Of a DNA stretch of 7,346 nucleotides, positions 1-6,017 are shown one piece after another; within the stretch, counting starts at the first letter, position 1, and every line of letters starts with the position of its first letter. The stretch comes from Chlamydiota bacterium. Its GTDB lineage: Bacteria; Chlamydiota; Chlamydiia; Chlamydiales; Rhabdochlamydiaceae. The notes beneath the pieces are model-generated. The model saw nothing but the letters and a program-made list of their open reading frames with translations, had not been told where the DNA came from and ran no database searches. A program made the translations under genes and the position numbers. The stretch lies in assembly GCA_016866585.1 (NCBI GenBank), contig VGMB01000072.1, positions 1 through 7,346 of the forward strand, in the 5' to 3' direction.

Positions 1-1284
1 TCCGAAAATTTCCGCAATATCGTGGGAAGCCTTTTCTATGCCGCTTCTACCCCAGTTTTCCTGTTCATCGAGACTCCATATAATGGCTTGGAGTAACAGG
101 GGGATTTTATCTTTGCTTACTGATCCTGGACAAAGAAGTTCGTCTGTATAGTTGATCTTATTTACAAAGAAGAAACCGCACAGCTCCATGAAATCGCCAA
201 ATGTCTTAATTCTCGTATGACAAAGAGGCATGAGTTTGCCCATGAATTCATCGTTAAAACTCCACTCTTTGATTCTATTCCACAGAGATGCTTCGGGGAT
301 ATTTTGAATTAGATATTGTTGATTCAACCAATCAAGCTTACTTACATCGAAGTATGCGCCAGAAACACCAATTCTTTTGGGATCAAAAGATTGTATTATT
401 TCATTGAGAGCATACATCTCTTTGTCGCCTTGCATACTATAGCCCATGAGAGTCATAAAATTAACAAAAGCTTCCGGAAGATATCCGCTATCTCTATAGT
501 AGAAGATAGATGTGGGATTTTTTCTTTTAGAAAGTTTTTTGCCATCTTTGCCTAAAAGAAGGGGCATGTGCATGAACACAGGAGGGGTCCATCCAAAGCT
601 TTCATATAGTAATATATGTTTTGGTGTAGAGCTCATCCATTCATCACCACGTATAACATGAGTGATCTCCATAAGGTGATCGTCAACAACGTTAGCAAGA
701 TGATATGTTGGGAATCCATCAGATTTAAGGAGAATTTGATCGTCTATATCAGCCCAAGGTGCAGTTATTCTTCCTTTGATACCATCTTCATAGACACACT
801 CACCGGTAAGAGGGACTTTTAATCGAACAACATAAGGCTGCCCTTCATTTTCTCTGCGCTCTACTTCATCTTTGCTTAAATTTCTGTATCTTCTGTCGTA
901 TCCTACGCGCTGACCAAGCTTGGAGGCCATTTCTCTCATTTCTGCAAGCTCTTCGGGTGTTGCAAAACATTTATAGGCTTTTCCTGAGTCGAGTAGCATT
1001 TGGCAATATTTTCTATAAATTTCTGTTCTTTCAGATTGTCTATATGGACCGAAAGGGCCTCCTACATCAGGACCTTCATCCCATCGAATTCCTGCCCATT
1101 GAAGCGCCTTGTAAATATTTGTTTCATATTCTGGACGAGATCTTGTCCTGTCGGTATCTTCAATACGAAGAATGAATTTTCCATTAAAATGTTTTGCAAA
1201 TATTAAGTTAAATAGCGCCATATAGGCTGTCCCCACATGAGGATCTCCAGTAGGAGATGGGGCAATACGTACTCGAACGGTCAT
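1..1284 (-). CDS. gltX: Glutamyl-tRNA synthetase GltX (3' end beyond window)
   Basis: Class I aminoacyl-tRNA synthetase that joins glutamate to tRNA-Glu in the cytoplasm. The frame is open for 428 codons from the ATG at 1284 to the left edge; the family is about 500 residues, so roughly the last 75-80 residues (end of the anticodon-binding domain) are missing. Seen directly: the HIGH-type site PSPTGDPHVGTA at residues 9-20, RIEDTDRTR near 35-43, HVIRGDEW at 209-216, and the KMSKS-type site KLSKR at 250-254, followed by KNPTSIFYYRDSGY, which is close to chlamydial GltX. The CxC zinc-site cysteine pair of the E. coli enzyme is absent (C106-F-A). The start is supported by AAGAGGA eight bases upstream. 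That site is the 3' arm of an inverted repeat. The gene lies 75 bases downstream of tsp in the same direction, so they may share a transcript. Known for chlamydiae: there is no GlnRS and GatCAB is used, so this enzyme probably also charges tRNA-Gln with glutamate (inference). Confidence 0.97.
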   Translation of the reverse strand, partial: MTVRVRIAPSPTGDPHVGTAYMALFNLIFAKHFNGKFILRIEDTDRTRSRPEYETNIYKALQWAGIRWDEGPDVGGPFGPYRQSERTEIYRKYCQMLLDSGKAYKCFATPEELAEMREMASKLGQRVGYDRRYRNLSKDEVERRENEGQPYVVRLKVPLTGECVYEDGIKGRITAPWADIDDQILLKSDGFPTYHLANVVDDHLMEITHVIRGDEWMSSTPKHILLYESFGWTPPVFMHMPLLLGKDGKKLSKRKNPTSIFYYRDSGYLPEAFVNFMTLMGYSMQGDKEMYALNEIIQSFDPKRIGVSGAYFDVSKLDWLNQQYLIQNIPEASLWNRIKEWSFNDEFMGKLMPLCHTRIKTFGDFMELCGFFFVNKINYTDELLCPGSVSKDKIPLLLQAIIWSLDEQENWGRSGIEKASHDIAEIFG

Positions 1285-1292
1285 TTTTAGTT

Positions 1293-1299
1293 TCCTCTT
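1293..1299 (-). promoter_or_regulatory. gltX ribosome binding site inside a stem
   Basis: The minus-strand sequence AAGAGGA lies eight bases before the gltX ATG and fixes that start. Most of it is part of the 3' arm (1294-1302) of a perfect 9-bp inverted repeat whose other arm lies upstream in the same transcript (1340-1348), so the site could be hidden when the RNA folds. Confidence 0.7.
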
Positions 1300-1348
1300 G
1301 AATAGGTTTATCGCTATTTTCGGGCTTTGCTCTAAACTTTTCAAGAGG
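1294..1348 (-). promoter_or_regulatory. Leader hairpin that could sequester the gltX start region
   Basis: On the minus strand the transcript reads CCTCTTGAA (1348-1340), then a 37-base spacer, then TTCAAGAGG (1302-1294): a perfect 9-bp inverted repeat. Inside it, GTTTA (plus strand 1306-1310) pairs with TAAAC (1333-1337). This adds a 5-bp inner stem separated by one A/T pair, one mismatch and a single-base bulge. The hairpin starts 12 bases past the end of the tsp stop codon and its 3' arm covers the gltX Shine-Dalgarno. There is no T-tract after it on the minus strand (it is followed by AAACTAAAA and the ATG), so a terminator is unlikely. A translational switch or an mRNA processing or stability element between tsp and gltX fits better. 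This is an inference from sequence pairing alone. Confidence 0.45.
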
Positions 1349-1359
1349 TAATATAGAAT

Positions 1360-3312
1360 TTACGCTGCGCTTTGATCGATAGTTGAATTTTTTTCCATTA
1401 AGTAAATTAAATCCTTCATTACATTAACAGTTTCATCGAGTTGAAGATCATCATTCCCGAATTGTTCAGACTCTTCTCCGAAATTATCTTTCTTTTCAAT
1501 TTCTTTTAAAAAGACTTGATAATTCTTACTAAGTTCAATTCTTTTTTTTGAATTTTCAGTTAGTATTTGCAGGTATGGTGAGTAGGTGCTAGATATGGTT
1601 TGCATGGTGCTTTTTTTGTAAATGGAGGCTATGTGTCTTCTATGAACGGAGGGCACATCCAGAAGGTTGTCTTCAAAGGTCGCCTCTATTGTGTCTGGCT
1701 CTAAGGGATATTTTGAGAATTTTTCACCAAGATCAATATATGAAAAGATTCCAGGTACTTTTATATCTGCTTTGACGCCAGTTAGCTGAGGGCTTTTTCC
1801 CGATACAGTATAATAACGTCCTCTTGTAACTTTATATTCACCTTTTGGATTGACTTTGCCGAAGTGAGATGACTCTAATGTGAATGTTTGAAAGGTTCCC
1901 TTACCAAATGTCTGGTCATCTCCTATGACGATTGCTCTGCCGTAGTCTTGAAGAGTCTGGGCAACGATTTCTGACGCAGATGCACTTGCTCTATTGGTTA
2001 GTACAAATAGAGGGCCGTCCCAAACTTTTCGATTTTCAATATTTCTGAGATGTCTTACCTGCCCGGTGTTGTCTTTTATTGAAACCACAACGCCCTTGTC
2101 TATGAACAAGCCAGTAACTGCTACGGCTTGGTCTAAAAGGCCTCCAGCATTATTTCTTAAATCAAGAATGACGCCTTTAATGTTTTTTTGAGCTTTGAGC
2201 TGATTAATGGCTTGAGCTATGTCGCTGGCAGAAGAACTTTTATTATCTTGATAAAATGAAAACAGATGAAAAATGCCTATTACTCCATCACCAAAGGGAA
2301 CAGACGAAGATTCTATACGGGATTCCTTAAGTACAACTTCACCTCTAACTATATCAATATTAAGTTTTTCTTCTTGATTATCAGTGCATTTTCTTAAGAT
2401 TGTTAAGTTTACAGATGTCCCTTGCTGGCCTCTTATAAGTTCAACCGCTTCAGAGATGTCCATCCCAAGGATAGGCTCGTTATCAACAGCGATGATCTTA
2501 TCATTAAGTTTTATTTTTCCATTTAGGATAGCTGGGCCTCCATCAAGCAATTTTACGATTGAGAGGCCGTCTAGATCGTCTCGTAGTTGAGCGCCAATAC
2601 CAAATAGGCGCTGTTGCACTTGGATCATGAATTGGTTTGCTTCAGCTGGTGTGAAATAGGCGGTTTGGGAGTCGAGGGAGGAGCTAACAGATTTTAGGAC
2701 ATTTGATAAGACTAATTGCTTCCTTTCTTGGGGATTTGAAGGGTTTTGTTCATCTTCTTTATTAAGCCTTCTCTTAGTTAGCCTCTGCTGAAATTGATCT
2801 TTGGTTTCTTGATTTAATTTTTCAGCCGAACTTAGCTGCAAAGCTTTAATTCTTAAGAGTCTATCAAGTAGCTCTTCTTCGGTCTTTGCCCACGTAAGAT
2901 CTTTGAAATCAGAGGGTTTTACGTTTTTAGGTAGTTCCAGCTCCAGTAACTTGGTCTCGAGCCTAGATCTTCTTTCTATAGATAAAAGAAATATTTCATG
3001 TAATTGCTCGTATGTAGTAAAATCTTCGGCATGTATGCTTGATAAGGTTCGTTCCAAGGACTCTTCTGTAGGGTTTATCCAATCGGTAATTTCACTCTCA
3101 ACGAGGTACGTTTTCCCTGGATCGATCTCATCAAGATAGTTTTGAAAAGATCTTCTGATTGTATCTGTGGAAAGTCTTTGATGACTTACGTGCGCTTTTA
3201 AGATTTCATCTATCTTAGTTTTAGTATCTTTTGGAGATAAAACAGGAGGTTTGGCTTGAGCAAAGCTGGCTAATACGCATAATACGGCGGTTAGAAGGAA
3301 TCTGTATAGCAT
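1360..3312 (-). CDS. tsp: Tail-specific (C-terminal processing) protease, S41 family
   Basis: Periplasmic serine protease of the Prc/Tsp family (family S41A), 650 residues, complete; this matches the roughly 650 residues of Chlamydia CT441. Order of parts: a signal peptide (residues 1-20, cleavage likely after AQA); an N-terminal helical domain to about 205, with a charged, lysine- and glutamate-rich stretch; a PDZ domain around 225-315 (GIGAQLRDDLDGLSIVKLL); the S41 core around 330-535; and a C-terminal helical domain. Catalytic residues by motif: S445 in RASASASEI, K471 in TFGKGTFQ and Q475. The 26-residue S-to-K spacing equals that reported for CT441 (S455/K481/Q485), one more than E. coli Prc. 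The ATG is preceded by CCGGAGAG about six bases upstream. It is divergent from euo and upstream of gltX. Prc-type enzymes degrade or trim proteins from the C-terminus; the substrate here is unknown. Confidence 0.96.
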   Translation of the reverse strand: MLYRFLLTAVLCVLASFAQAKPPVLSPKDTKTKIDEILKAHVSHQRLSTDTIRRSFQNYLDEIDPGKTYLVESEITDWINPTEESLERTLSSIHAEDFTTYEQLHEIFLLSIERRSRLETKLLELELPKNVKPSDFKDLTWAKTEEELLDRLLRIKALQLSSAEKLNQETKDQFQQRLTKRRLNKEDEQNPSNPQERKQLVLSNVLKSVSSSLDSQTAYFTPAEANQFMIQVQQRLFGIGAQLRDDLDGLSIVKLLDGGPAILNGKIKLNDKIIAVDNEPILGMDISEAVELIRGQQGTSVNLTILRKCTDNQEEKLNIDIVRGEVVLKESRIESSSVPFGDGVIGIFHLFSFYQDNKSSSASDIAQAINQLKAQKNIKGVILDLRNNAGGLLDQAVAVTGLFIDKGVVVSIKDNTGQVRHLRNIENRKVWDGPLFVLTNRASASASEIVAQTLQDYGRAIVIGDDQTFGKGTFQTFTLESSHFGKVNPKGEYKVTRGRYYTVSGKSPQLTGVKADIKVPGIFSYIDLGEKFSKYPLEPDTIEATFEDNLLDVPSVHRRHIASIYKKSTMQTISSTYSPYLQILTENSKKRIELSKNYQVFLKEIEKKDNFGEESEQFGNDDLQLDETVNVMKDLIYLMEKNSTIDQSAA

Positions 3313-3442
3313 CCAAGGCTCTCCGGTTTAGCTTTTATTCGAAGCATACGTAAAGAAGATGTTTTAGGCTATTAAAAACACAGTAAAATCTATATTGATG
3401 CTCTTTTTATTCAATAATATAGAAATAAAATTAGATTACATA

Positions 3443-3481
3443 TTGATTTAAAGTCATTTTTATGACAAAATATTAAATCAA
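3443..3481. repeat. Nested inverted repeat in the tsp/euo gap
   Basis: TTGATTTAA (3443-3451) and TTAAATCAA (3473-3481) are a perfect 9-bp inverted repeat. Enclosed within it, GTCAT (3453-3457) and ATGAC (3462-3466) are a second perfect inverted repeat with a TTTT loop. The two stems are joined by one base on one side and six on the other. It could act as DNA (a dimer operator or two overlapping sites) or as RNA (a leader hairpin). No T-tract follows on either strand, so it is not a normal terminator. Confidence 0.5.
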
Positions 3482-3540
3482 AGTGGAAAACAATATATAA
3501 ACAATAAAATAACATATAAAATAAGGTTTTTTAAAGTAAT

Positions 3541-3553
3541 TGCTTTACAAGCA
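3541..3553. repeat. Short palindrome upstream of euo
   Basis: TGCTT-TAC-AAGCA is a perfect 5-bp inverted repeat with a 3-base centre. It overlaps the best-guess -35 region of euo (TTGCTT at 3540-3545), a position where a bound repressor would block transcription. The role is inferred; a repeat this short can arise by chance. Confidence 0.35.
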
Positions 3554-3568
3554 CATGCGAAATACAAA

Positions 3569-3580
3569 AATGCTTGCATT
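3569..3580. repeat. Short palindrome in the euo leader
   Basis: AATGC-TT-GCATT is a perfect 5-bp inverted repeat with a 2-base centre. It lies 14 bases before the euo ribosome binding site and close to where transcription would start if the guessed promoter is right. It shares the TGCTT half with the palindrome at 3541-3553. It may be an operator half of a pair, possibly for Euo itself (speculative). Confidence 0.35.
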
Positions 3581-3593
3581 CGATTATTTTAGT

Positions 3594-3600
3594 CCGGAGG
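3594..3600 (+). promoter_or_regulatory. euo ribosome binding site
   Basis: CCGGAGG is a near-perfect Shine-Dalgarno site four bases before the ATG at 3605. It is the strongest such site in the window and fixes the euo start. Confidence 0.8.
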
Positions 3601-3604
3601 AAAA

Positions 3605-4045
3605 ATGGAAAAGGATAACAATCATCCAGTTGATGGGGCGACGCAGAGAAAAGTTGTGTCTATCACAGAAGCTGCGAAGATAAACAATGTTACTCGCCAA
3701 GCTATTTATGTAGCCATAAAGCAAAAAAAACTTAGAGCTTATAAAGATACAACTCGTTGGACGATTGATCTTGAAGACTTGGAAAATTATAGAAAACAAA
3801 AATATTCTAGAACAAAGTCAATGTTTGACGGCGAGCTGTTATTTGATAATGGAAAAGGTTATTATTCCGTGAATCAAGTAGCTAAGATGCTTAATGTTCC
3901 AGCTCAAAAGATTTATTATGCAACACGCGTAGGTCTTCTTAAAGCAATAAGAAGAGGTGCAGCTTGGGTCGTACATACTAATGATATCAAACTATATCAG
4001 GAAAACTACCTAACAAAGAAAACGCCAAAATTTGAGGCGGTTTAA
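3605..4045 (+). CDS. euo: Euo, chlamydial developmental DNA-binding regulator
   Basis: A 146-residue cytoplasmic DNA-binding protein, complete, and the only rightward gene here. It holds two successive helix-turn-helix units of the MerR/excisionase type: one at about 18-65 (ITEAAKINNVTRQAIYVAIK, then RWTIDLEDLENYRK) and one at about 86-135 (YSVNQVAKMLNVPAQKIYYA, then AWVVHTNDIKLYQE). The two align with each other, which points to internal duplication. NVTRQAIYVAIKQKKL, GELLFDN and QKIYYATRVG are, as I recall them, near-identical to Euo of Chlamydia. Known role in Chlamydia: made early, it represses late genes such as hctA and omcAB while the reticulate body multiplies. The Chlamydia protein is about 183 residues; this one ends soon after the second helix-turn-helix, and no coding continuation follows the TAA. 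It is convergent with recJ, with a terminator 40 bases downstream. The function is transferred from family knowledge. Confidence 0.93.
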   Translation: MEKDNNHPVDGATQRKVVSITEAAKINNVTRQAIYVAIKQKKLRAYKDTTRWTIDLEDLENYRKQKYSRTKSMFDGELLFDNGKGYYSVNQVAKMLNVPAQKIYYATRVGLLKAIRRGAAWVVHTNDIKLYQENYLTKKTPKFEAV

Positions 4046-4085
4046 TTTTAGTACGGATTAATTAATCTCTATTAATGTTAGCATT

Positions 4086-4118
4086 AAGTGTCGTTGTTGA
4101 TTCGACGACACTTTTTTT
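4086..4118 (+). terminator. Intrinsic terminator of euo
   Basis: AAGTGTCGT (4086-4094) pairs perfectly with ACGACACTT (4105-4113) around a 10-base loop, with T7 at 4112-4118: a standard rho-independent terminator for euo, 40 bases past its stop. The recJ stop codon (complement of 4117-4119) lies in the T-tract, so the hairpin also directly follows recJ on the other strand. In that direction it lacks a T-tract, so it is only a weak terminator for recJ. A 6-bp inverted repeat (TTAATG-TTAG-CATTAA, 4072-4087) overlaps its left edge. Confidence 0.85.
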
Positions 4119-5889
4119 ATTTTCTTATATTTTCTTTAAACTCTTTTTCTTGATCTAAAATTTTAAAGTCTTTTACCTGCAGTTGAATGCTAGATTTATT
4201 CAAAAAGTTGTTGATGTGTGGTGTGAAGGCGATATGTAGAGTTAGATTCTTTTTACATAATCTAGAACGTTTTTCGGCCATTCCAAATCCTATTCCCTCT
4301 AATAGTCTATCGTTTTGCTCCAGATAAAGCTTTAGGTGAGCTTTTCCTACTACTTTGGGAGGCCAAATTTGTTTTGTATCACAGTAAAGAATTGGCGCTG
4401 GATTTTCATTGCCGAATGGCTCTAGCAGACTAAAAGATTCCATAAAATCAAAAGTTAGATCTTTGAAGTTTATTTTAGCATCTAGATATAACTTAGAAAG
4501 AATGTCTTGGTCTTTTAACGCTACATTTGCAGAATTTATGAATTTTTTTGTAAATTCTTGTATGTTTTCTTTCCTTATTGTCAGTCCTGCAGCAAAATCA
4601 TGGCCTCCAAAGTTTTCTAGAAGTCCTGAGAGTTGCTTTAATTGAGGAAGTAGAGGATATTCTGGGATAGTGCGTATAGATCCCTTTCCTAAGTCTTGTT
4701 CAATCGCTATTAAAACTGTAGGTCTATTATATTGCTTTGCAATTCTTGCTGTAATAATCGGAATTATTCCGGGATGCCATTTATTTGATGATAAGACAAT
4801 AGCTTTGTCGTCGAGAACATTTGGATTGTTTTTTATGTATTCCTCTATAGATTCAGAGTCTTTTCTTTCTAGCTTTTGACGTTCTATATTATTTAAATCA
4901 AGCTCCTTGGCCAATTGTTCTGCGGCGATGGGATCTCTTATTAGAAGTAGTTCAACACCTTTTATAGGATCAGCTATGCGCCCAAGACTGTTAAGTCTTG
5001 GTGCAACTTTAGAAGCTATATCTATAGGTGTGATTTCGCCTAATTTTAGATCACAAACAGAGAAGAGTTTACTTAATCCTATACGTTTTGTCTTTCTAAG
5101 TTGTTTTAGTCCATATCTTACTAAAATCCTGTTTTCTCCAAGGAGTGATCCCATATCTGCGATAGTGCCAAGAGCAACTAGATCAAGATAGCGTTTAAGA
5201 TCAATTTTCGAAGCGCTCATTTCGCCTGTAGAGATGAGATTGTTCGTTAAAGCATGAGCTAGTTTAAAGGCAACTCCAACACCGGTAAGGTTTCTATTAG
5301 GATAAGTGCTATTTAGTAGTTTAGGGTTTAGGGTTGCAATGCAGTGAGGTAATCTAGCCGTAGGCTCGTGATGATCTGTAATTATTACATCGATATTTCT
5401 TCTGACAGCTTCAGCGATTTCTTCAGCGGCAGTAATTCCGCAATCTACTGTTATAAGTAATTTACAAGAGTGGTGCGAGGCATAATTAATTGCGTCTGTT
5501 ATTAGTGTCTGATTAAGAGAAACGCGGTTAGGAACGTAAAAAAGAACATTGGCGCCAATATAACGTAAAAATTCTGTGAGAAGCGCAGCTCCTGTCATAC
5601 CATCAACATCGTTATCTCCATAAACCAAAATTGTCTCTTTATTCTTTAAAGCTTGAAAGATTCTATGCACGGCTTTATCCATGTCTGGAAAAAGATGAGG
5701 ATCATGTAGATTAGGCAGCTTAGCGTATAAAAAATCGTGAATCGTCTCTAAAGAGTTAAATCCTCTAGAAGCTAAAATGCTCGCAGTAACAGAGTGTATG
5801 TTAAACTCTCTAATTATAGTTTTAACCCACTCAGGATCGACTCTAGGGTAAACCCAGGAGGGTTCCTTGTGTGTAGAATAATGCGACAT
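4117..5889 (-). CDS. recJ: Single-stranded-DNA-specific exonuclease RecJ
   Basis: A 5'-3' exonuclease of the DHH superfamily (590 residues, near the 577 of E. coli) that degrades single-stranded DNA from 5' ends in recombination repair and mismatch repair. Metal-binding motifs are seen in order: DNDVDG at 92-97, VDCG at 148-151, TDHHEP at 171-176 and GTIADM at 241-246. WHPGIIPI at 371-378 and the DHHA1 motif GGHDFAAG at 428-435 follow. PFGNENPAP at 491-499 marks the OB-fold C-terminal part. Motif I has Asn where many RecJ have Tyr (DYDVDG or DYDADG), and the WHPG motif has Pro where GVIGI is usual. Both look like lineage variation, because the catalytic Asp and His residues remain. The ATG at 5889 has GGAG five bases upstream. 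It is downstream of secDF in the same direction with a 128-base gap, and convergent with euo. Confidence 0.97.
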   Translation of the reverse strand: MSHYSTHKEPSWVYPRVDPEWVKTIIREFNIHSVTASILASRGFNSLETIHDFLYAKLPNLHDPHLFPDMDKAVHRIFQALKNKETILVYGDNDVDGMTGAALLTEFLRYIGANVLFYVPNRVSLNQTLITDAINYASHHSCKLLITVDCGITAAEEIAEAVRRNIDVIITDHHEPTARLPHCIATLNPKLLNSTYPNRNLTGVGVAFKLAHALTNNLISTGEMSASKIDLKRYLDLVALGTIADMGSLLGENRILVRYGLKQLRKTKRIGLSKLFSVCDLKLGEITPIDIASKVAPRLNSLGRIADPIKGVELLLIRDPIAAEQLAKELDLNNIERQKLERKDSESIEEYIKNNPNVLDDKAIVLSSNKWHPGIIPIITARIAKQYNRPTVLIAIEQDLGKGSIRTIPEYPLLPQLKQLSGLLENFGGHDFAAGLTIRKENIQEFTKKFINSANVALKDQDILSKLYLDAKINFKDLTFDFMESFSLLEPFGNENPAPILYCDTKQIWPPKVVGKAHLKLYLEQNDRLLEGIGFGMAEKRSRLCKKNLTLHIAFTPHINNFLNKSSIQLQVKDFKILDQEKEFKENIRK

Positions 5890-5922
5890 TTATGCTCCAA
5901 TAACATTTTCTTAGGCCATACT

Positions 5923-5986
5923 GGCTTGCTGAGAATAAATTATATCTAGGGTGATTAGGCAATAATTTTTAATTTCTCGGCAAGCC
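5923..5986. repeat. Long two-part hairpin between secDF and recJ
   Basis: GGCTTGCTGAGAA (5923-5935) is the inverted repeat of TTCTCGGCAAGCC (5974-5986): 13 positions with one non-Watson-Crick pair, a G-U on the plus-strand RNA or a C-A on the minus-strand RNA. Inside it AAATTAT (5937-5943) pairs perfectly with ATAATTT (5962-5968), leaving an 18-base loop. Neither side is followed directly by a T-tract, so it is not a textbook terminator. It may attenuate or separate expression of secDF and recJ, be an RNA processing site, or be a copy of a dispersed palindromic element. Confidence 0.5.
5939..5944 (-). promoter_or_regulatory. Possible recJ promoter -10 box
   Basis: The minus strand carries an exact TATAAT here, about 50 bases before the recJ ATG, giving a leader of roughly 40 bases. 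No convincing -35 is found at 16-18 bases upstream (the sequence there is AT-only). The box overlaps an arm of the hairpin at 5923-5986. In AT-rich DNA an exact TATAAT can occur by chance, so this is tentative. Confidence 0.3.
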
Positions 5987-6017
5987 CAAAAAGTTTAGTG
6001 CAAATTTTTCTAAGCAC

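Larger units (their letters stand above)
3313..3604. promoter_or_regulatory. Divergent tsp/euo control region, very AT-rich
   Basis: This 292-base gap separates the starts of tsp (leftward) and euo (rightward) and should hold promoters for both. I see no credible gene in it. It is much richer in A+T than the flanking genes, especially 3361-3540. Promoter boxes are not clear. For euo, TTGCTT at 3540-3545 with TACAAA at 3563-3568 (17-base spacing) is the best guess. For tsp, TATAGAT on the minus strand at about 3388-3394 is a possible -10 without a good -35. It contains several inverted repeats (3393-3416, 3443-3481, 3541-3553, 3569-3580). The hexamer TATTGA occurs at 3393-3398 and 3441-3446, and inverted at 3411-3416. 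Confidence 0.6.

Noticed and set aside
316..1206. Several rightward open frames of 68-79 codons across gltX
   Set aside because: The minus-strand frame is continuously coding and matches GltX throughout. The rightward frames have no recognisable product and are typical shadows.
3584..3799. Open frame of 71 codons on the minus strand opposite the start of euo
   Set aside because: It lies fully antisense to a strongly conserved gene, has no convincing ribosome binding site, and its protein resembles nothing I know.
5923..5986. Intrinsic terminator for secDF
   Set aside because: No T-tract follows the stem on the minus strand. A weak 5-bp stem (5997-6001/6014-6018) with T5 beyond it right after the secDF stop is also too weak to call.
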